A stretch of DNA of 64,000 nucleotides, from NCBI RefSeq assembly GCF_042684645.1, contig NZ_JBHULV010000024.1:1-64000 (forward strand), written 5' to 3'. A model generated the notes under the pieces. That model worked only from the letters and a program-made list of their open reading frames with translations. It was not told where the DNA came from and made no database searches. Numbering within the stretch: the first letter of the stretch is position 1; the number at the start of each line of letters is the position of its first letter. Positions 1-9,663 of this stretch are shown piece after piece. A program made the position numbers and the translations under genes. The DNA comes from Pseudopedobacter alpinus (GTDB lineage Bacteria > Bacteroidota > Bacteroidia > Sphingobacteriales > Sphingobacteriaceae).

Positions 1-88
1 TTTCGCAACTCAAAATTAGAATTATACAGGCCTTTTTTGTATATTATTTGTTCGGACAGTTATGAATTCATTTTAAGTACTGGTTGAT

Positions 89-122
89 TTGTTACGAAAT
101 ACCTTGCGTTTTTTTATATTTG
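89..122 (+). promoter_or_regulatory. Bacteroidota-type promoter of the first sensor kinase
   Basis: A TTG at 89-91 is followed after 23 bases by TATATTTG at 115-122, matching the Bacteroidota pattern of TTG near -33 and TAnnTTTG near -7. Transcription would start around 128-130. That lies downstream of an in-frame ATG at 84 and upstream of the ATG at 147, so it helps choose the kinase start. The match is by eye only. Confidence 0.5.
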
Positions 123-146
123 TTTCTATATTTAATAATTCTCAAT

Positions 147-2822
147 ATGGCTACCGAACCTAAAGATAATATTCAAACTTTCTTTGAAATTAATAATCTT
201 GGATTGTTAGTTGCAAACCATGCTCAGGCTATGTTGGCATATTGGGACAAAAATCAGTTATGCCGGTTTGCAAATCATTCCTATCTAAAGTGGTTTGGTA
301 AAACCAGAGAGGAGATGGTAGATAAAATGAGCATGTTAGACTTATTAGGTCCTGCACTTTACCAAGAAAATCTACCCTATATCACTGAGGTGTTAAAAGG
401 AAATCCACAGCAGTTTGAAAGGGTGATTAAAACACCATCAGGAGAAACAATAAACTCTATTGCCAATTATTATCCAGATATTTTTGAAGGAAAGGTTAGA
501 GGCTTCTTTGTTCATGTTGCAGATATTACCCAAGTGAAAGCACTGGAGAAAGACATTGCAATTTCAGAAGCTAAATTTCGAGGAATATTAGAAAACGCAC
601 CAGATGCAACTTTGATTGTTAATCAAGCCGGCGTAATTCAATTAATTAACAGTCAAGCAGAAAACCTCTTTGGATATTTAGGTGCGGAACTGCTTAAAAA
701 CTCATTTTTCATGCTGTTGCCTAATCGTCATCGAGACGAAATAAAGTCCTCATGGTCAGAATTTGTTGAAAATATCATTTCAAATACCGGCAATACTTTG
801 CTTAACATTAAGGGGTTAAGAAAGAATGGAGAAGAATTCCCAATTGAAATCAATGTCGCTAAGATTCAAACAGAAGATGAAATAAACATCTGTGCATCAA
901 TTAGGGATATTTCTGACCGTATGAAATCGGAGTCAGAAGTTAAAAGAAATAACGAAAGAAACAAAATATTTATAGAACAGGCACCTAATGCAATTGCGAT
1001 GTTTGACCTACAAATGTGCTATCTGGCTGCTTCCGAAAGATGGATTGCTGACTATCAGTTGAAGGGGAAAGAAATAATTGGACGCTCACATTATGAGATA
1101 TTTCCAGAAATTGGTGATGATTGGAAAGCAATTCATAAAGCCTGTTTAAATGGCGAAATTAATAAATGTGATGAAGCATCATTTGAGCGTAGCGATGGCT
1201 CTCTACAGTGGATAACTTGGGATGTGAGACCATGGTATATTTCGGAAGGAAATATTGGTGGAATACTAATGTACACCGCTGATATCACTAACTTAAAAGA
1301 AAAGGACCAAGAGAAAAGAAGAATTGAAGAAATACTGGATAGAACAAATGAAGTTGCCAGGATTGGCACTTGGGAGGTTGATTTAGTAAGGAATAAAGTT
1401 TCTTGGAGTAGGATAACCAAAGAAATCCATGAAGTTGACCCTGAATTTGAACCTCAACTAGAAACGGCAATTAATTTTTATAAAGAAGGAACGAGCAGAG
1501 ACACCATTAATCTTGCAATTTCAGAAGCAATAGCCAATGGAACTTATTTTGATGAGGAAGTTGAACTGGTTACACGTAAAGGAAACTTATATTGGACCCG
1601 GGCCATAGGACAGGCTGAGTTTAAAAATCAAAAATGTGTAAGGTTGTATGGTGTTTTCCAAGATATTGACAATAAAAAAAGAGCTGAAGAAGCATTGCAT
1701 CTATTAAATGAAGAACTACATACTATTTTTAATGCGGGTTATGTTTCAATAATAGGTACTGATTTACAAGGAAACATCACGCATTTTAATAAAGGTGCAG
1801 AGCATCTTTTGCAATACTCTGCCAAAGAGATGATTGGAATTAAAACACTGGAAATCATACATCTTAAAGAAGAGGTTTTAAAAAGAGGGGAAGAATTATC
1901 TGAATTGTTTAACCAAAAAATAGAAGAGTTCAATGTTTTTGTACAAGTACCCAAAATAGACGGGGTTGAGTCAAGAGAATGGACCTATGTAAGAAAAGAC
2001 GGTACTTTTTTTCCTGTTCAACTTGTGATTACCGCCATTAAAAATTCTAAAGGTGAGGTAGTAGGTTTTCTTGGGGTAGGTACAGATATCAGCGATATAA
2101 AGAAAGCTGAAAATGAACTTAAATCAATTTTAGAGATTACCACAGATCAAAATGAGAGACTAAAAAACTTTGCTCATATTGTATCCCATAATTTACGGTC
2201 ACATACCGGTAATCTTGAGATGGTTATAGACTTGTATGTTGAAGAAAACCAAGAAGTTGTTGAAAATGAGTACATTATTCTTTTACAAACGGCCCTTAAA
2301 AATCTTAAAGAAACTATATCTAATCTAAATGAGGTTGTTTTGATGAATAACTCAACCGAAAATTTGGAACCCTTAAACTTATACAAAATCATTGAATCTG
2401 CCTCTAAAAGTGTAGGCCAGATAGCCAGTTCAGCCTTAGTGGAAATTAAAAACAACGTTGATAGCGAAATGTCAATAATGGGCATTTCGGCTTATACAGA
2501 AAGTATTATTCTTAACTTTATTACCAATGGGATTAAGTACAGATCAAATGACAGACCCTCTTTTGTCTCTTTTTCAGCAGTTCAATTAAAGGAATATGTT
2601 TTGCTTACGATAGAGGATAATGGGATAGGCATTGATTTAAAAAGAAATAGAGCGAAGTTATTTGGCATGTATAAAACTTTTAATGGAAACCCAGATGCCA
2701 GAGGTATCGGACTATTTATAACGAAGAATCAAATTGAAGCAATGGGTGGGAAAATTGAAGTGGAAAGTGAACTTAATAAAGGAACAATATTTAAAGTATA
2801 TCTGAAACATGAAAAAAATTGA
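147..2822 (+). CDS. Multi-PAS sensor histidine kinase
   Basis: Predicted sensor histidine kinase of 891 residues from the ATG at 147 (an upstream in-frame ATG at 84 would precede the promoter). I see about five PAS modules in series over roughly residues 10-650, with PAS/PAC features such as ILENAPDATLIVN. The kinase core follows: H-box FAHIVSHNLRSH with the phospho-acceptor His near residue 681, an N-box around NFITNGIKYRSND, and a G-box around DARGIGLFITKNQ. No membrane segment is visible with this start, so it probably senses cytoplasmic or redox signals. It overlaps the next regulator gene by 14 bases, so the pair is probably co-translated and functions as a two-component system. The signal is unknown. 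Confidence 0.9.
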   Translation: MATEPKDNIQTFFEINNLGLLVANHAQAMLAYWDKNQLCRFANHSYLKWFGKTREEMVDKMSMLDLLGPALYQENLPYITEVLKGNPQQFERVIKTPSGETINSIANYYPDIFEGKVRGFFVHVADITQVKALEKDIAISEAKFRGILENAPDATLIVNQAGVIQLINSQAENLFGYLGAELLKNSFFMLLPNRHRDEIKSSWSEFVENIISNTGNTLLNIKGLRKNGEEFPIEINVAKIQTEDEINICASIRDISDRMKSESEVKRNNERNKIFIEQAPNAIAMFDLQMCYLAASERWIADYQLKGKEIIGRSHYEIFPEIGDDWKAIHKACLNGEINKCDEASFERSDGSLQWITWDVRPWYISEGNIGGILMYTADITNLKEKDQEKRRIEEILDRTNEVARIGTWEVDLVRNKVSWSRITKEIHEVDPEFEPQLETAINFYKEGTSRDTINLAISEAIANGTYFDEEVELVTRKGNLYWTRAIGQAEFKNQKCVRLYGVFQDIDNKKRAEEALHLLNEELHTIFNAGYVSIIGTDLQGNITHFNKGAEHLLQYSAKEMIGIKTLEIIHLKEEVLKRGEELSELFNQKIEEFNVFVQVPKIDGVESREWTYVRKDGTFFPVQLVITAIKNSKGEVVGFLGVGTDISDIKKAENELKSILEITTDQNERLKNFAHIVSHNLRSHTGNLEMVIDLYVEENQEVVENEYIILLQTALKNLKETISNLNEVVLMNNSTENLEPLNLYKIIESASKSVGQIASSALVEIKNNVDSEMSIMGISAYTESIILNFITNGIKYRSNDRPSFVSFSAVQLKEYVLLTIEDNGIGIDLKRNRAKLFGMYKTFNGNPDARGIGLFITKNQIEAMGGKIEVESELNKGTIFKVYLKHEKN

Positions 2823-3210
2823 ACTAGCTTGTATTATAGATGACGACCCAATCTATGTGTTTTGCACAAAGCGAATTATGGTTTTGGCCGACTTTTGTGA
2901 AAGTTTTTTGATCTTCCACAATGGCAAAGAGGCTTTGGACAGATTATCAGTTATCATTCAAAATGATGAGCATCTACCCGAAGTGATACTACTGGATTTG
3001 AACATGCCAGTTATGGATGGATGGGAGTTTCTAGAGGAGTTCACTAAAATACCGGTGGCTAAACAAATAACAATTTACATTGTCACCTCATCTATAGATC
3101 CGGAGGATGTAGAAAAAGCAAAGCAATATGATAATATCAATAACTATATTGTAAAACCAGTTACTGTTGAGATGCTTAAAGAAATATTACTAAATTTTGG
3201 GAAAAACTAA
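2809..3210 (+). CDS. Single-domain response regulator
   Basis: A 133-residue stand-alone receiver domain. The acidic pair is in IIDDDP near residues 10-13, the phospho-acceptor is Asp63 in LLDLNMP, and the conserved Lys lies in NNYIVKPV. There is no output domain, so it probably acts by protein-protein contact or as a phosphorelay intermediate. Its start lies inside the 3' end of the kinase gene (14-base overlap), which marks that kinase as its likely partner. A paralogue of the same length sits at 13872-14273, also downstream of a PAS kinase. Confidence 0.9.
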   Translation: MKKIELACIIDDDPIYVFCTKRIMVLADFCESFLIFHNGKEALDRLSVIIQNDEHLPEVILLDLNMPVMDGWEFLEEFTKIPVAKQITIYIVTSSIDPEDVEKAKQYDNINNYIVKPVTVEMLKEILLNFGKN

Positions 3211-3213
3211 TAA

Positions 3214-4641
3214 TTATAATTGCTTAGTTAATTTTTGGCTTATAAAAAAATATACTACGGAGCCTATAGCAACCGCTAATCCAACTAAATAAGATATATT
3301 GTTAGGTAAATTAAATCCTTCGGGTGCTATCAGTAAATAGGATGTAACAACTGCTGTCATAAAAATTGCTGGGATTAAAGTAATCCAATAGTTTTTATTC
3401 TCTTTAATTAAATACGCTGTAATTGTCCATAAAACTACAGTTGCCAATGTTTGGTTAGTCCATGCAAAATAACGCCAAATGATAGAAAAATCTAACTGAG
3501 TTAAAAAGTAAGCTATAATAAATAAAGGCACACTAATTAAAAAACGATTAAAGATTGGGCGTTGATTATGTTTAAAAATATCAGCAATAATTAGTCTTGC
3601 ACTTCTGAAAGCTGTGTCGCCAGAGGTTATTGGAGCTGCAACAACACCCAATAATGCTAAAATGCCGCCAATTTTACCTAATAAGGAACTCGAAATTTCG
3701 TTTACCACAAAAGCAGCATTACCACCTTGAGCTTCCATTATTTCATTTAAACCACCTACACTTTTGTAAAAAGACATTCCAATTGCCGCCCAAATTAAAG
3801 CAACAATACCTTCTGTAACCATTGCACCAAAAAATACTGGACGGCCTTGTTTTTCATTAGTAATACATCTTGCCATTAACGGTGATTGAGTGGCATGGAA
3901 ACCTGAAATTGCTCCACAAGCTATTGTTACAAATACAAATGGGAAAATCGGAAATTCATCTGGATTATTATGAAAGTTTTTAAGATTTGCAAAGGTAACC
4001 TCTGGAACTTTTATATCATTTATGAACATCATTACAAATATACCTACAGCCATAAATAGTAGAGCCACACCAAACACCGGATAAATTTTACCTATAATTT
4101 TATCAATAGGAAGAACCGTGGATAGGATATAATAAATAAAAATAAGCACTACCCAAAAGTTAATTCCGCCAAAGCCATCACTTATACCAATTAATAATTT
4201 AGCTGGGCCCATAATAAATACAGTGCCAACCATTATTAGCAGTACTACTGAAAAAACCCGCATAAATTGTTTAACACCGCTACCTAAGTAATAGCCAGAT
4301 ATTTCTGTAATACTTTCGCCTTTATGCTTTACAGATAGCATCCCCGAGAAGTAATCATGTACTCCGCCGGCAAACAAACTTCCTAATACGATCCACAAAA
4401 ATGCAACTGGACCCCACATTGCACCAGCAACTGCTCCAAAAATTGGCCCCAAACCAGCTATGTTTAAAAACTGAATTAAGAATATTTTCCATAAAGGAGG
4501 AGCAACAAAATCTATCCCATCGGCATGTGTAATTGCAGGTGTTAAACGGTTTTCATCAATGCCAAAAATGCGTTCAGATATTTTTGATAAAACAAAATAA
4601 CCAACAATCAAAACAATAATAGCGGTAATAAAAGAAATCAT
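3214..4641 (-). CDS. cstA: Carbon starvation protein A family transporter
   Basis: Integral membrane protein of 475 residues with many hydrophobic segments, matching the CstA family. Visible features are the N-terminal TPAITHADGIDFVAPP region, GPIFGAVAGAMWGPVAFLW, and GGVHDYFSGMLSVKHKGESI. The family takes up peptides or pyruvate during carbon limitation. At 475 residues it is the short form; E. coli CstA is near 700, so the C-terminal extension is absent. It converges on the response regulator with only three bases between stop codons. The next gene upstream on the same strand is separated by about 275 bases, so it is probably transcribed alone. Confidence 0.9.
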   Translation of the reverse strand: MISFITAIIVLIVGYFVLSKISERIFGIDENRLTPAITHADGIDFVAPPLWKIFLIQFLNIAGLGPIFGAVAGAMWGPVAFLWIVLGSLFAGGVHDYFSGMLSVKHKGESITEISGYYLGSGVKQFMRVFSVVLLIMVGTVFIMGPAKLLIGISDGFGGINFWVVLIFIYYILSTVLPIDKIIGKIYPVFGVALLFMAVGIFVMMFINDIKVPEVTFANLKNFHNNPDEFPIFPFVFVTIACGAISGFHATQSPLMARCITNEKQGRPVFFGAMVTEGIVALIWAAIGMSFYKSVGGLNEIMEAQGGNAAFVVNEISSSLLGKIGGILALLGVVAAPITSGDTAFRSARLIIADIFKHNQRPIFNRFLISVPLFIIAYFLTQLDFSIIWRYFAWTNQTLATVVLWTITAYLIKENKNYWITLIPAIFMTAVVTSYLLIAPEGFNLPNNISYLVGLAVAIGSVVYFFISQKLTKQL

Positions 4642-4837
4642 AATAGCTTTAAATGCCTAAATTGTCTTATTTATAGCGGCAGGTTGAGTTTATGTAAAAT
4701 TTACAGAATATTAAACAAATCAAATTTTTGACCGCAATAGGTAGAATTAATATTTTTTTAACCTTTAAATTAATGATAGATAAGAACACTTTTATTTTAA
4801 AAGGTGATAACAATCTATAGATTTTTTGATAAACAAT

Positions 4838-4862
4838 GAAAGGCTGCCTAAGCAAGCAACCT
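4838..4862 (-). terminator. Possible terminator after the lipoprotein gene
   Basis: On the minus strand a seven-pair stem (AGGTTGC with GCAGCCT, one G-T pair) encloses an eight-base loop and is followed by only a short T tract. It lies 55-79 bases beyond the stop of the lipoprotein gene at 4917-5366. The weak T tract keeps confidence low. Confidence 0.4.
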
Positions 4863-4916
4863 CATATTATCTAATTATATGATTGATGAAAATTAGTAAC
4901 AATTGTAAAGAGTTGA

Positions 4917-5366
4917 TTATTGACAATCTATAGGCTCATACAAAAACCCATCTTCAAACTTAATTTCAGCGTGGTTTTTAAAATAAGTTCTACCTAAATA
5001 GGTTTCAATTACACCATAACCTTGTTGTAGTTTATCACCTTTTTTAAGAAAAACTAATGGATTTTTAGAAGTGGTTCCTTCTGCTTGAAACACATAATCT
5101 ACAAATAAAGTATCTCCTTTAAAAGAACCTTTAATTTCGCCGTTTGTGTCGTCTTTTTCTAAAAAGTTGAAGTTTAAAATACCTGTTACTTCTCCGTTTT
5201 TATTATCAAAAGAAATGGAAGAAGAATCTTTACCAGATGTTGCTAAATAACATTCTTTTGATGCATTAGTTTCATTTAAAACTTCGCTTGCTTCTTTAGG
5301 TTTATTTTGGTTGCAAGCAGTAAAACCAAAAGCAATTGCCGATAAAATAAGGATGTACTTTTTCAT
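4917..5366 (-). CDS. Hypothetical lipoprotein
   Basis: A 149-residue predicted lipoprotein. The N-terminus is a short hydrophobic signal ending in GFTAC, placing the lipidated Cys at residue 18, followed by a polar Asn/Lys/Glu linker. The rest is rich in short beta-type segments (GVIETYLGRTYFKNHAEIKFEDG) and has Cys residues near 39 and at the end (DCQ). I do not recognise a named family. It stands alone between cstA and a GNAT gene. Envelope location is supported by the lipobox; the function is unknown. Confidence 0.8.
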   Translation of the reverse strand: MKKYILILSAIAFGFTACNQNKPKEASEVLNETNASKECYLATSGKDSSSISFDNKNGEVTGILNFNFLEKDDTNGEIKGSFKGDTLFVDYVFQAEGTTSKNPLVFLKKGDKLQQGYGVIETYLGRTYFKNHAEIKFEDGFLYEPIDCQ

Positions 5367-5497
5367 AGTTTTAATTTTTTTTATTTAAATGTAAGCAAAA
5401 TATAATTCAATTTGGTTGATAATGTATTTTGGGTTTACCATTTACCTATTACACAAACTAGATTTAAAACTAAGACGAAATAAGCAGATTGTACATT

Positions 5498-5941
5498 TTA
5501 AAATTCTTTATAAAAACAAATACTTGTATTTAAACCTGCATATTGTCCATAATTTTCCATTACATTAAATCTACTACTTTTATAAAGATGTAAAGCTTCT
5601 GGCTGCTTATTGCCGGTTTCTAAAACAAGTTTTTTATAGCCTAATTCTTTCGCCCAATTTTCTAACTCTTTTAATATCATCCTAGCAATGCCTTTTTCTC
5701 TATTTTTAATTTCAACATACATTCTTTTTACTTCCATTGTATCAGCATTATATTCCTTTATAGCTCCACAGCCAACAGCCATTTCATTTTCATAAGCAAC
5801 TATAACATATTTTATTGCTGCAATTTTATTAAATTGTGCATAAAACGAATGAATTTCGCCGTCTCTAATTGCTAAATCTTTATCAAGCTCAATTACTAAA
5901 TTTTGAAAATCTAAATTTTCAGAATTGGTTCTAATTAGCAT
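5498..5941 (-). CDS. GNAT family N-acetyltransferase
   Basis: About 147 residues with the GNAT fold signature. The central strand VEVKRMYV-type segment reads MEVKRMYVEIKNREKGIARMILKELE, the acetyl-CoA-binding loop being NREKGIA (R/Q-x-x-G-x-A). It is followed by LGYKKLVLETGNKQPEALHLYKSSRF, typical of small acetyltransferases. I chose the ATG at 5941 because the longer frame to 5992 would overlap the patatin gene and adds an atypical extension. The substrate cannot be read from sequence. It lies just downstream of the patatin gene on the same strand. Confidence 0.85.
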   Translation of the reverse strand: MLIRTNSENLDFQNLVIELDKDLAIRDGEIHSFYAQFNKIAAIKYVIVAYENEMAVGCGAIKEYNADTMEVKRMYVEIKNREKGIARMILKELENWAKELGYKKLVLETGNKQPEALHLYKSSRFNVMENYGQYAGLNTSICFYKEF

Positions 5942-5966
5942 ATAGATGTCATTAAGGTTTTGAAAA

Positions 5967-6971
5967 TTATTTATTGAAATACTTTTGCGCACTTATCTCT
6001 CCACTTTTTATTAGTGATTGCTTTTGCGCTGCTGACATTTTCTTAATCCTTGGACTAATTCCAACTGATGAAACAGAAATTGTTCGTTCCCAGTCAGCAG
6101 AAATTAAAGCTGTCCTATTCAAATTCTCAAGAATTAAAACATAAAATGCCTGCAAATAATCATTCATATTATTAATTGGCATGGGAACTAAAGCTTTAGA
6201 CATGGAATCATTTTTAATTTGTAAATCAGAGTCAATTCTTATACCCAATGTTTTATAATTAGGGATTCTAATTGTTTGATTTAATGAATCAACTTTTAAA
6301 CTATCAAAAATAAAAATAGGGAAGTTTCCTATTATTCCGCCATCTACTACAACATCTAAATTTGCTGCTTTATTTTTATTGTAAACCTGTCCTATACTGT
6401 CTATAAAAACTGCCTCAAAATACAAGGGTATAGACATTGATATTCTTACGGCATCTTTAATCTTCATGTTTGGATATGTCTCTGCAGAAAATACTATGAG
6501 TTTTTGCCTATTTAAGCAAGTTGCTGTAATGTATAATTGTTTTAATCCTTTTTGAGTAAGTTCACTAAAAGTAATTTCCGAATCGCCTGTTTTACTAATT
6601 ATAATTTTCTCTAACCACTTCTTAAATTTATCTCCCTTATACCAGCCATATTTAGAATTCATTCTTAAGAAACCTCCAATAAAAAAAAATTCACCGTCAT
6701 TAAATTTCTGAAATTTGGTTGCTGATATAATATTAAAAATCTCTTCAGATGTATAGCCTAAAGAAACCATCAATGCGGTTATTGCTCCGGCAGAAGTGCC
6801 GCCAACCTTAACAATATTGTTGGTAATTTTTCTGTTTTCCAATTCGGCTAAAACACCTGAATATGCAATGCCTCTTACACCAGCACCTTCGAATACTAAA
6901 TTTTCATAGGTTTGAGAATATCCAAAAACCATTAAAAAATTAGACAATAAAATTGTTATAAAAACTTTCAT
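5967..6971 (-). CDS. Secreted patatin-like phospholipase
   Basis: A 334-residue patatin-like lipid acyl hydrolase with an N-terminal signal peptide (residues 1-19, ending near FGYSQ). The fold's key motifs are present: the oxyanion loop GAGVRGIAY near residue 30, the nucleophile elbow GGTSAG with Ser60, and the dyad Asp210 in VVVDGGIIGNFP. Family members cleave acyl chains from membrane or stored lipids. The C-terminal part lacks an obvious barrel, so this appears to be a compact catalytic form exported past the inner membrane. The GNAT gene follows after 25 bases with the start chosen here. Confidence 0.88.
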   Translation of the reverse strand: MKVFITILLSNFLMVFGYSQTYENLVFEGAGVRGIAYSGVLAELENRKITNNIVKVGGTSAGAITALMVSLGYTSEEIFNIISATKFQKFNDGEFFFIGGFLRMNSKYGWYKGDKFKKWLEKIIISKTGDSEITFSELTQKGLKQLYITATCLNRQKLIVFSAETYPNMKIKDAVRISMSIPLYFEAVFIDSIGQVYNKNKAANLDVVVDGGIIGNFPIFIFDSLKVDSLNQTIRIPNYKTLGIRIDSDLQIKNDSMSKALVPMPINNMNDYLQAFYVLILENLNRTALISADWERTISVSSVGISPRIKKMSAAQKQSLIKSGEISAQKYFNK

Positions 6972-7119
6972 TTAATTTTTTTCAAGGTTTTTGTAATAGT
7001 AGTTTGCCTTAAAATAAGCTAATTTAGAACTGATTTTTAGAGTTATTTCAATAAGTGATATTAAGAATTCAAAATTATTGAATCTAAGAAGTAAATAACC
7101 AGGTTAATTTTTATCTTAA

Positions 7120-7464
7120 TCAAGAGTTTTTAACCACCTGCTCAACCCTTTCAACCTTGTCAAATTTTGATAAAGTTAACCTTACTATACTATCTTCTTT
7201 TGCAGTTAAATCATGTTTTACGTTCCCCTCTAGCGTAATGATAGCTCCTGCTTTTAAGTGGTGAATTACCCCTTCTACACCAAAATCAATATACCCATCT
7301 AATACATGTACCAAAATAGAAAAAGGTGTTTGGTGCTCTTTCATTATTTGTCCTCGCTTCAATAAAATTCTTATTTCTTTAGTAAAAGATGTTTCTAAAA
7401 TAACTTTTGTAACCACACGAGTGTCGTTAAATTCTAAACTTTCGTTAAAAGATTGTATTTGCAT
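7120..7464 (-). CDS. Cupin-domain protein
   Basis: A 114-residue single-domain cupin. The pattern reads ILLKRGQIMKEHQTPFSILVHVLDGYIDFGVEG, then HHLKAGAIITLEGNVKHDLTAKEDSIVRLTL, corresponding to the two cupin motifs. His residues in KEHQ and VKHDL are candidate metal ligands. Such small cupins are often annotated as regulators or unknown metal-binding proteins. The partner and substrate are not evident. It sits 37 bases downstream of the secreted protein gene at 7502-8212, so co-transcription is plausible. Confidence 0.75.
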   Translation of the reverse strand: MQIQSFNESLEFNDTRVVTKVILETSFTKEIRILLKRGQIMKEHQTPFSILVHVLDGYIDFGVEGVIHHLKAGAIITLEGNVKHDLTAKEDSIVRLTLSKFDKVERVEQVVKNS

Positions 7465-7501
7465 AATTTTTATTTTAGCTATTTTATTGTTAGGTCAAAA
7501 A

Positions 7502-8212
7502 CTATTCCCTTATGCTCCAAATCTCATAAATTGGGTCTCCTTTACTGGAAAAACCCGAGTGATGCCATTTACCATCAATCAATTTATAATTAAATTTAAT
7601 ACTCATTCCTACTTTAGTATCGTCTTTTGAAAAGAATTCTATGTTCTCCACATATTCGCCATTTTCTGAGCTGTAATTACCACCTCCGGTTCCCAAAAAT
7701 TGTTTGGTTTCTGTATTGTAAGCTATCCACTGAAATTTAGTTCCAGATAATATTTTCATGGTTTTTCTTGGTCCGCTTGTATCTCTTGTTTGTTCTTTAC
7801 CATCAGTAACTCTGCCCGACATAAGCCATGCGCCTTGTAATGCACCGGGTTTTCCATCATCAACCCTTTTTAGCTTCATTTTGCTGCCTACAATTTGAAA
7901 ACTTTGATCTGTAATAACTATTTTAAAACTAACTTCAGTACCAACACTTTTTGAATCATTGGTGTCAAACTCTTTTTTTTCTGTCATGGTATCTCCATTA
8001 AGTTTCCAAGTTCCTCCATTACAACTGATAAACTTCCCGGTAGTTAAGTTATAAATACTAAGTACTTGATAACCATCGGTAAAAATTACCACGGTCTTTA
8101 GCTCATCTCCATTTTGGGCTTTAGAAATTGCTTCCCATGCCCCTATTGGACTTTGAGCTATGGTTGTAAATGATAAAAAAGTAAAAATAAGTGAAACAAA
8201 TAATTTTGTCAT
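7502..8212 (-). CDS. Secreted protein with two homologous halves
   Basis: A 236-residue protein with a signal peptide (residues 1-19, ending SFTTIAQ). The mature part appears to be an internal duplication. SPIGAWEAISKAQNGDELKT... in the first half and GALQGAWLMSGRVTDGKEQT... in the second each begin with a GAW motif, and each carries a central TGKFISCNGGTW / TKQFLGTGGGNY segment. The pattern suggests two lipocalin-like or small beta-barrel units. I do not recognise a characterised function. Periplasmic or surface location is inferred from the signal. Confidence 0.75.
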   Translation of the reverse strand: MTKLFVSLIFTFLSFTTIAQSPIGAWEAISKAQNGDELKTVVIFTDGYQVLSIYNLTTGKFISCNGGTWKLNGDTMTEKKEFDTNDSKSVGTEVSFKIVITDQSFQIVGSKMKLKRVDDGKPGALQGAWLMSGRVTDGKEQTRDTSGPRKTMKILSGTKFQWIAYNTETKQFLGTGGGNYSSENGEYVENIEFFSKDDTKVGMSIKFNYKLIDGKWHHSGFSSKGDPIYEIWSIRE

Positions 8213-8478
8213 GACCTTGTTTTTAATTAATGGAAGTTCTCAGATTTTGAATAAAATTAAGGGAGATTATTTTATTTAAACCAAAATACTAAATAAAAAG
8301 CTTAAAACAGTACTTTAGGTATAGTTTCCTCCTAGTTATCCCTTAGTCATCTTACGTTGACATTGTAGAAAACTTTAATCAATAAATAGAAGTGAAGATG
8401 GTGTTTTTTAAAAATAAGAATTTGCATTCAGAAAGAAAATCTAAATGCAAAATTCTTAAATGTACTTAAAATTAGAGC

Positions 8479-9663
8479 TTAGTTCCCTAATTCTTTAACA
8501 GCCATATAAGCCATTAAGCCCGTACTTAAACCTAAGGCCTTTTCATCAATATCAAAAGTTGGGGTATGTACAGAAGAGGTAATTCCTTTTTCTTCATTTC
8601 TTGTACCTAAGCGGTAAAAGCAAGCATCACTAACTTGAGAGAAATAAGCAAAATCTTCGGCTGCCATCCAAATGTCTAAATCTAACACATTTTCTGCTCC
8701 CAAATAATCTATCGCAGCGTCTTTAACTCTTGCGGTCAGTTTTTCCTCGTTAATTAAAAAAGGATAACCATGTTCTATTCTAAAATCACAGCTTCCGCCC
8801 ATGCCTTCGGCAATGCTTTCTGCCATTTTTTTCATTTTTAGGTGCGCTTCTGCTCGCCATTTTTCGTTAAGCGTTCTAAAAGTACCTTCCAAATAAACCT
8901 CATTAGGAATTACATTGGTTGCACCATTTGCTATCACTTTACCAAAAGACAAAACAGAAGGAGAGCGAGGGTCTGAACTTCTGCTAATGATGGTTTGTAA
9001 CGCAGTAATAATTTGCGCCATAATAACTACTGGGTCTATATTTTGTTGTGGTTGTGCACCATGCCCACCTTTACCTTTAATGGTTACATAAAGTTCATCT
9101 GTAGAGGCCATGTATTTACCAGAACGAAGACCTATTTTACCAGCATCAATTAAAGGCATTACATGTTGCCCCATAACCGCAGTTGGTTTTGGATTTTCTA
9201 AAACGCCTTCCTTAATCATTAAATTAGCACCGCCGGGCAAACGTTCTTCTGCCGGCTGAAAAATAAATTTTACCGTACCAGCAAAATCATCTTTTATTTG
9301 AGACAAAATTTTTGCCGTTCCTAGTAAAGAAGAAGTGTGCACATCATGCCCGCAAGCATGCATTACCCCTACATTTTTAGATTTATAATCCACTTCATTA
9401 GCCTCTGTTATTGGCAAAGCATCCATATCTGCCCTTAAAGCAATTACTTTATCTGATGTTTTCCCCCCTGTTAAAATACCCACCACACCGGTATTAGCCA
9501 TTTCTTGATAAGGAATGCCTAACTTATCTAACTCGGCTTTTACAAAAGCAGCGGTTTTATATTCTTCAAAAGAAAGTTCGGGATTGGCGTGTAAATGTCT
9601 TCTATTTGTGGTTACATCGGCATGAATTTCTTCTGCTAATTTTTTAATTCTATCTATCAACAT
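8479..9663 (-). CDS. M20-family amidohydrolase/peptidase
   Basis: A 394-residue zinc amidohydrolase of the M20D type (hippurate or N-acyl-amino-acid hydrolase group). Visible motifs are RRHLHANPELSFEE near the N-terminus, the metal-binding GVMHACGHDVHTSSLLG, the catalytic Glu pair in FQPAEERLPGG, and the dimerisation domain around GKGGHGAQPQQNIDPV. The C-terminal metal region contains WMAAEDFAYFSQ and SSVHTPTFD. It releases amino acids from N-acyl conjugates in the cytoplasm. It overlaps the SPOR gene by 14 bases and is the last gene of the secA operon. Confidence 0.92.
   Translation of the reverse strand: MLIDRIKKLAEEIHADVTTNRRHLHANPELSFEEYKTAAFVKAELDKLGIPYQEMANTGVVGILTGGKTSDKVIALRADMDALPITEANEVDYKSKNVGVMHACGHDVHTSSLLGTAKILSQIKDDFAGTVKFIFQPAEERLPGGANLMIKEGVLENPKPTAVMGQHVMPLIDAGKIGLRSGKYMASTDELYVTIKGKGGHGAQPQQNIDPVVIMAQIITALQTIISRSSDPRSPSVLSFGKVIANGATNVIPNEVYLEGTFRTLNEKWRAEAHLKMKKMAESIAEGMGGSCDFRIEHGYPFLINEEKLTARVKDAAIDYLGAENVLDLDIWMAAEDFAYFSQVSDACFYRLGTRNEEKGITSSVHTPTFDIDEKALGLSTGLMAYMAVKELGN

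Noticed and set aside
84..146. Upstream extension of the first kinase giving a hydrophobic N-terminus
   Set aside because: A good promoter (89-122) lies inside it, so the ATG at 147 is more likely.
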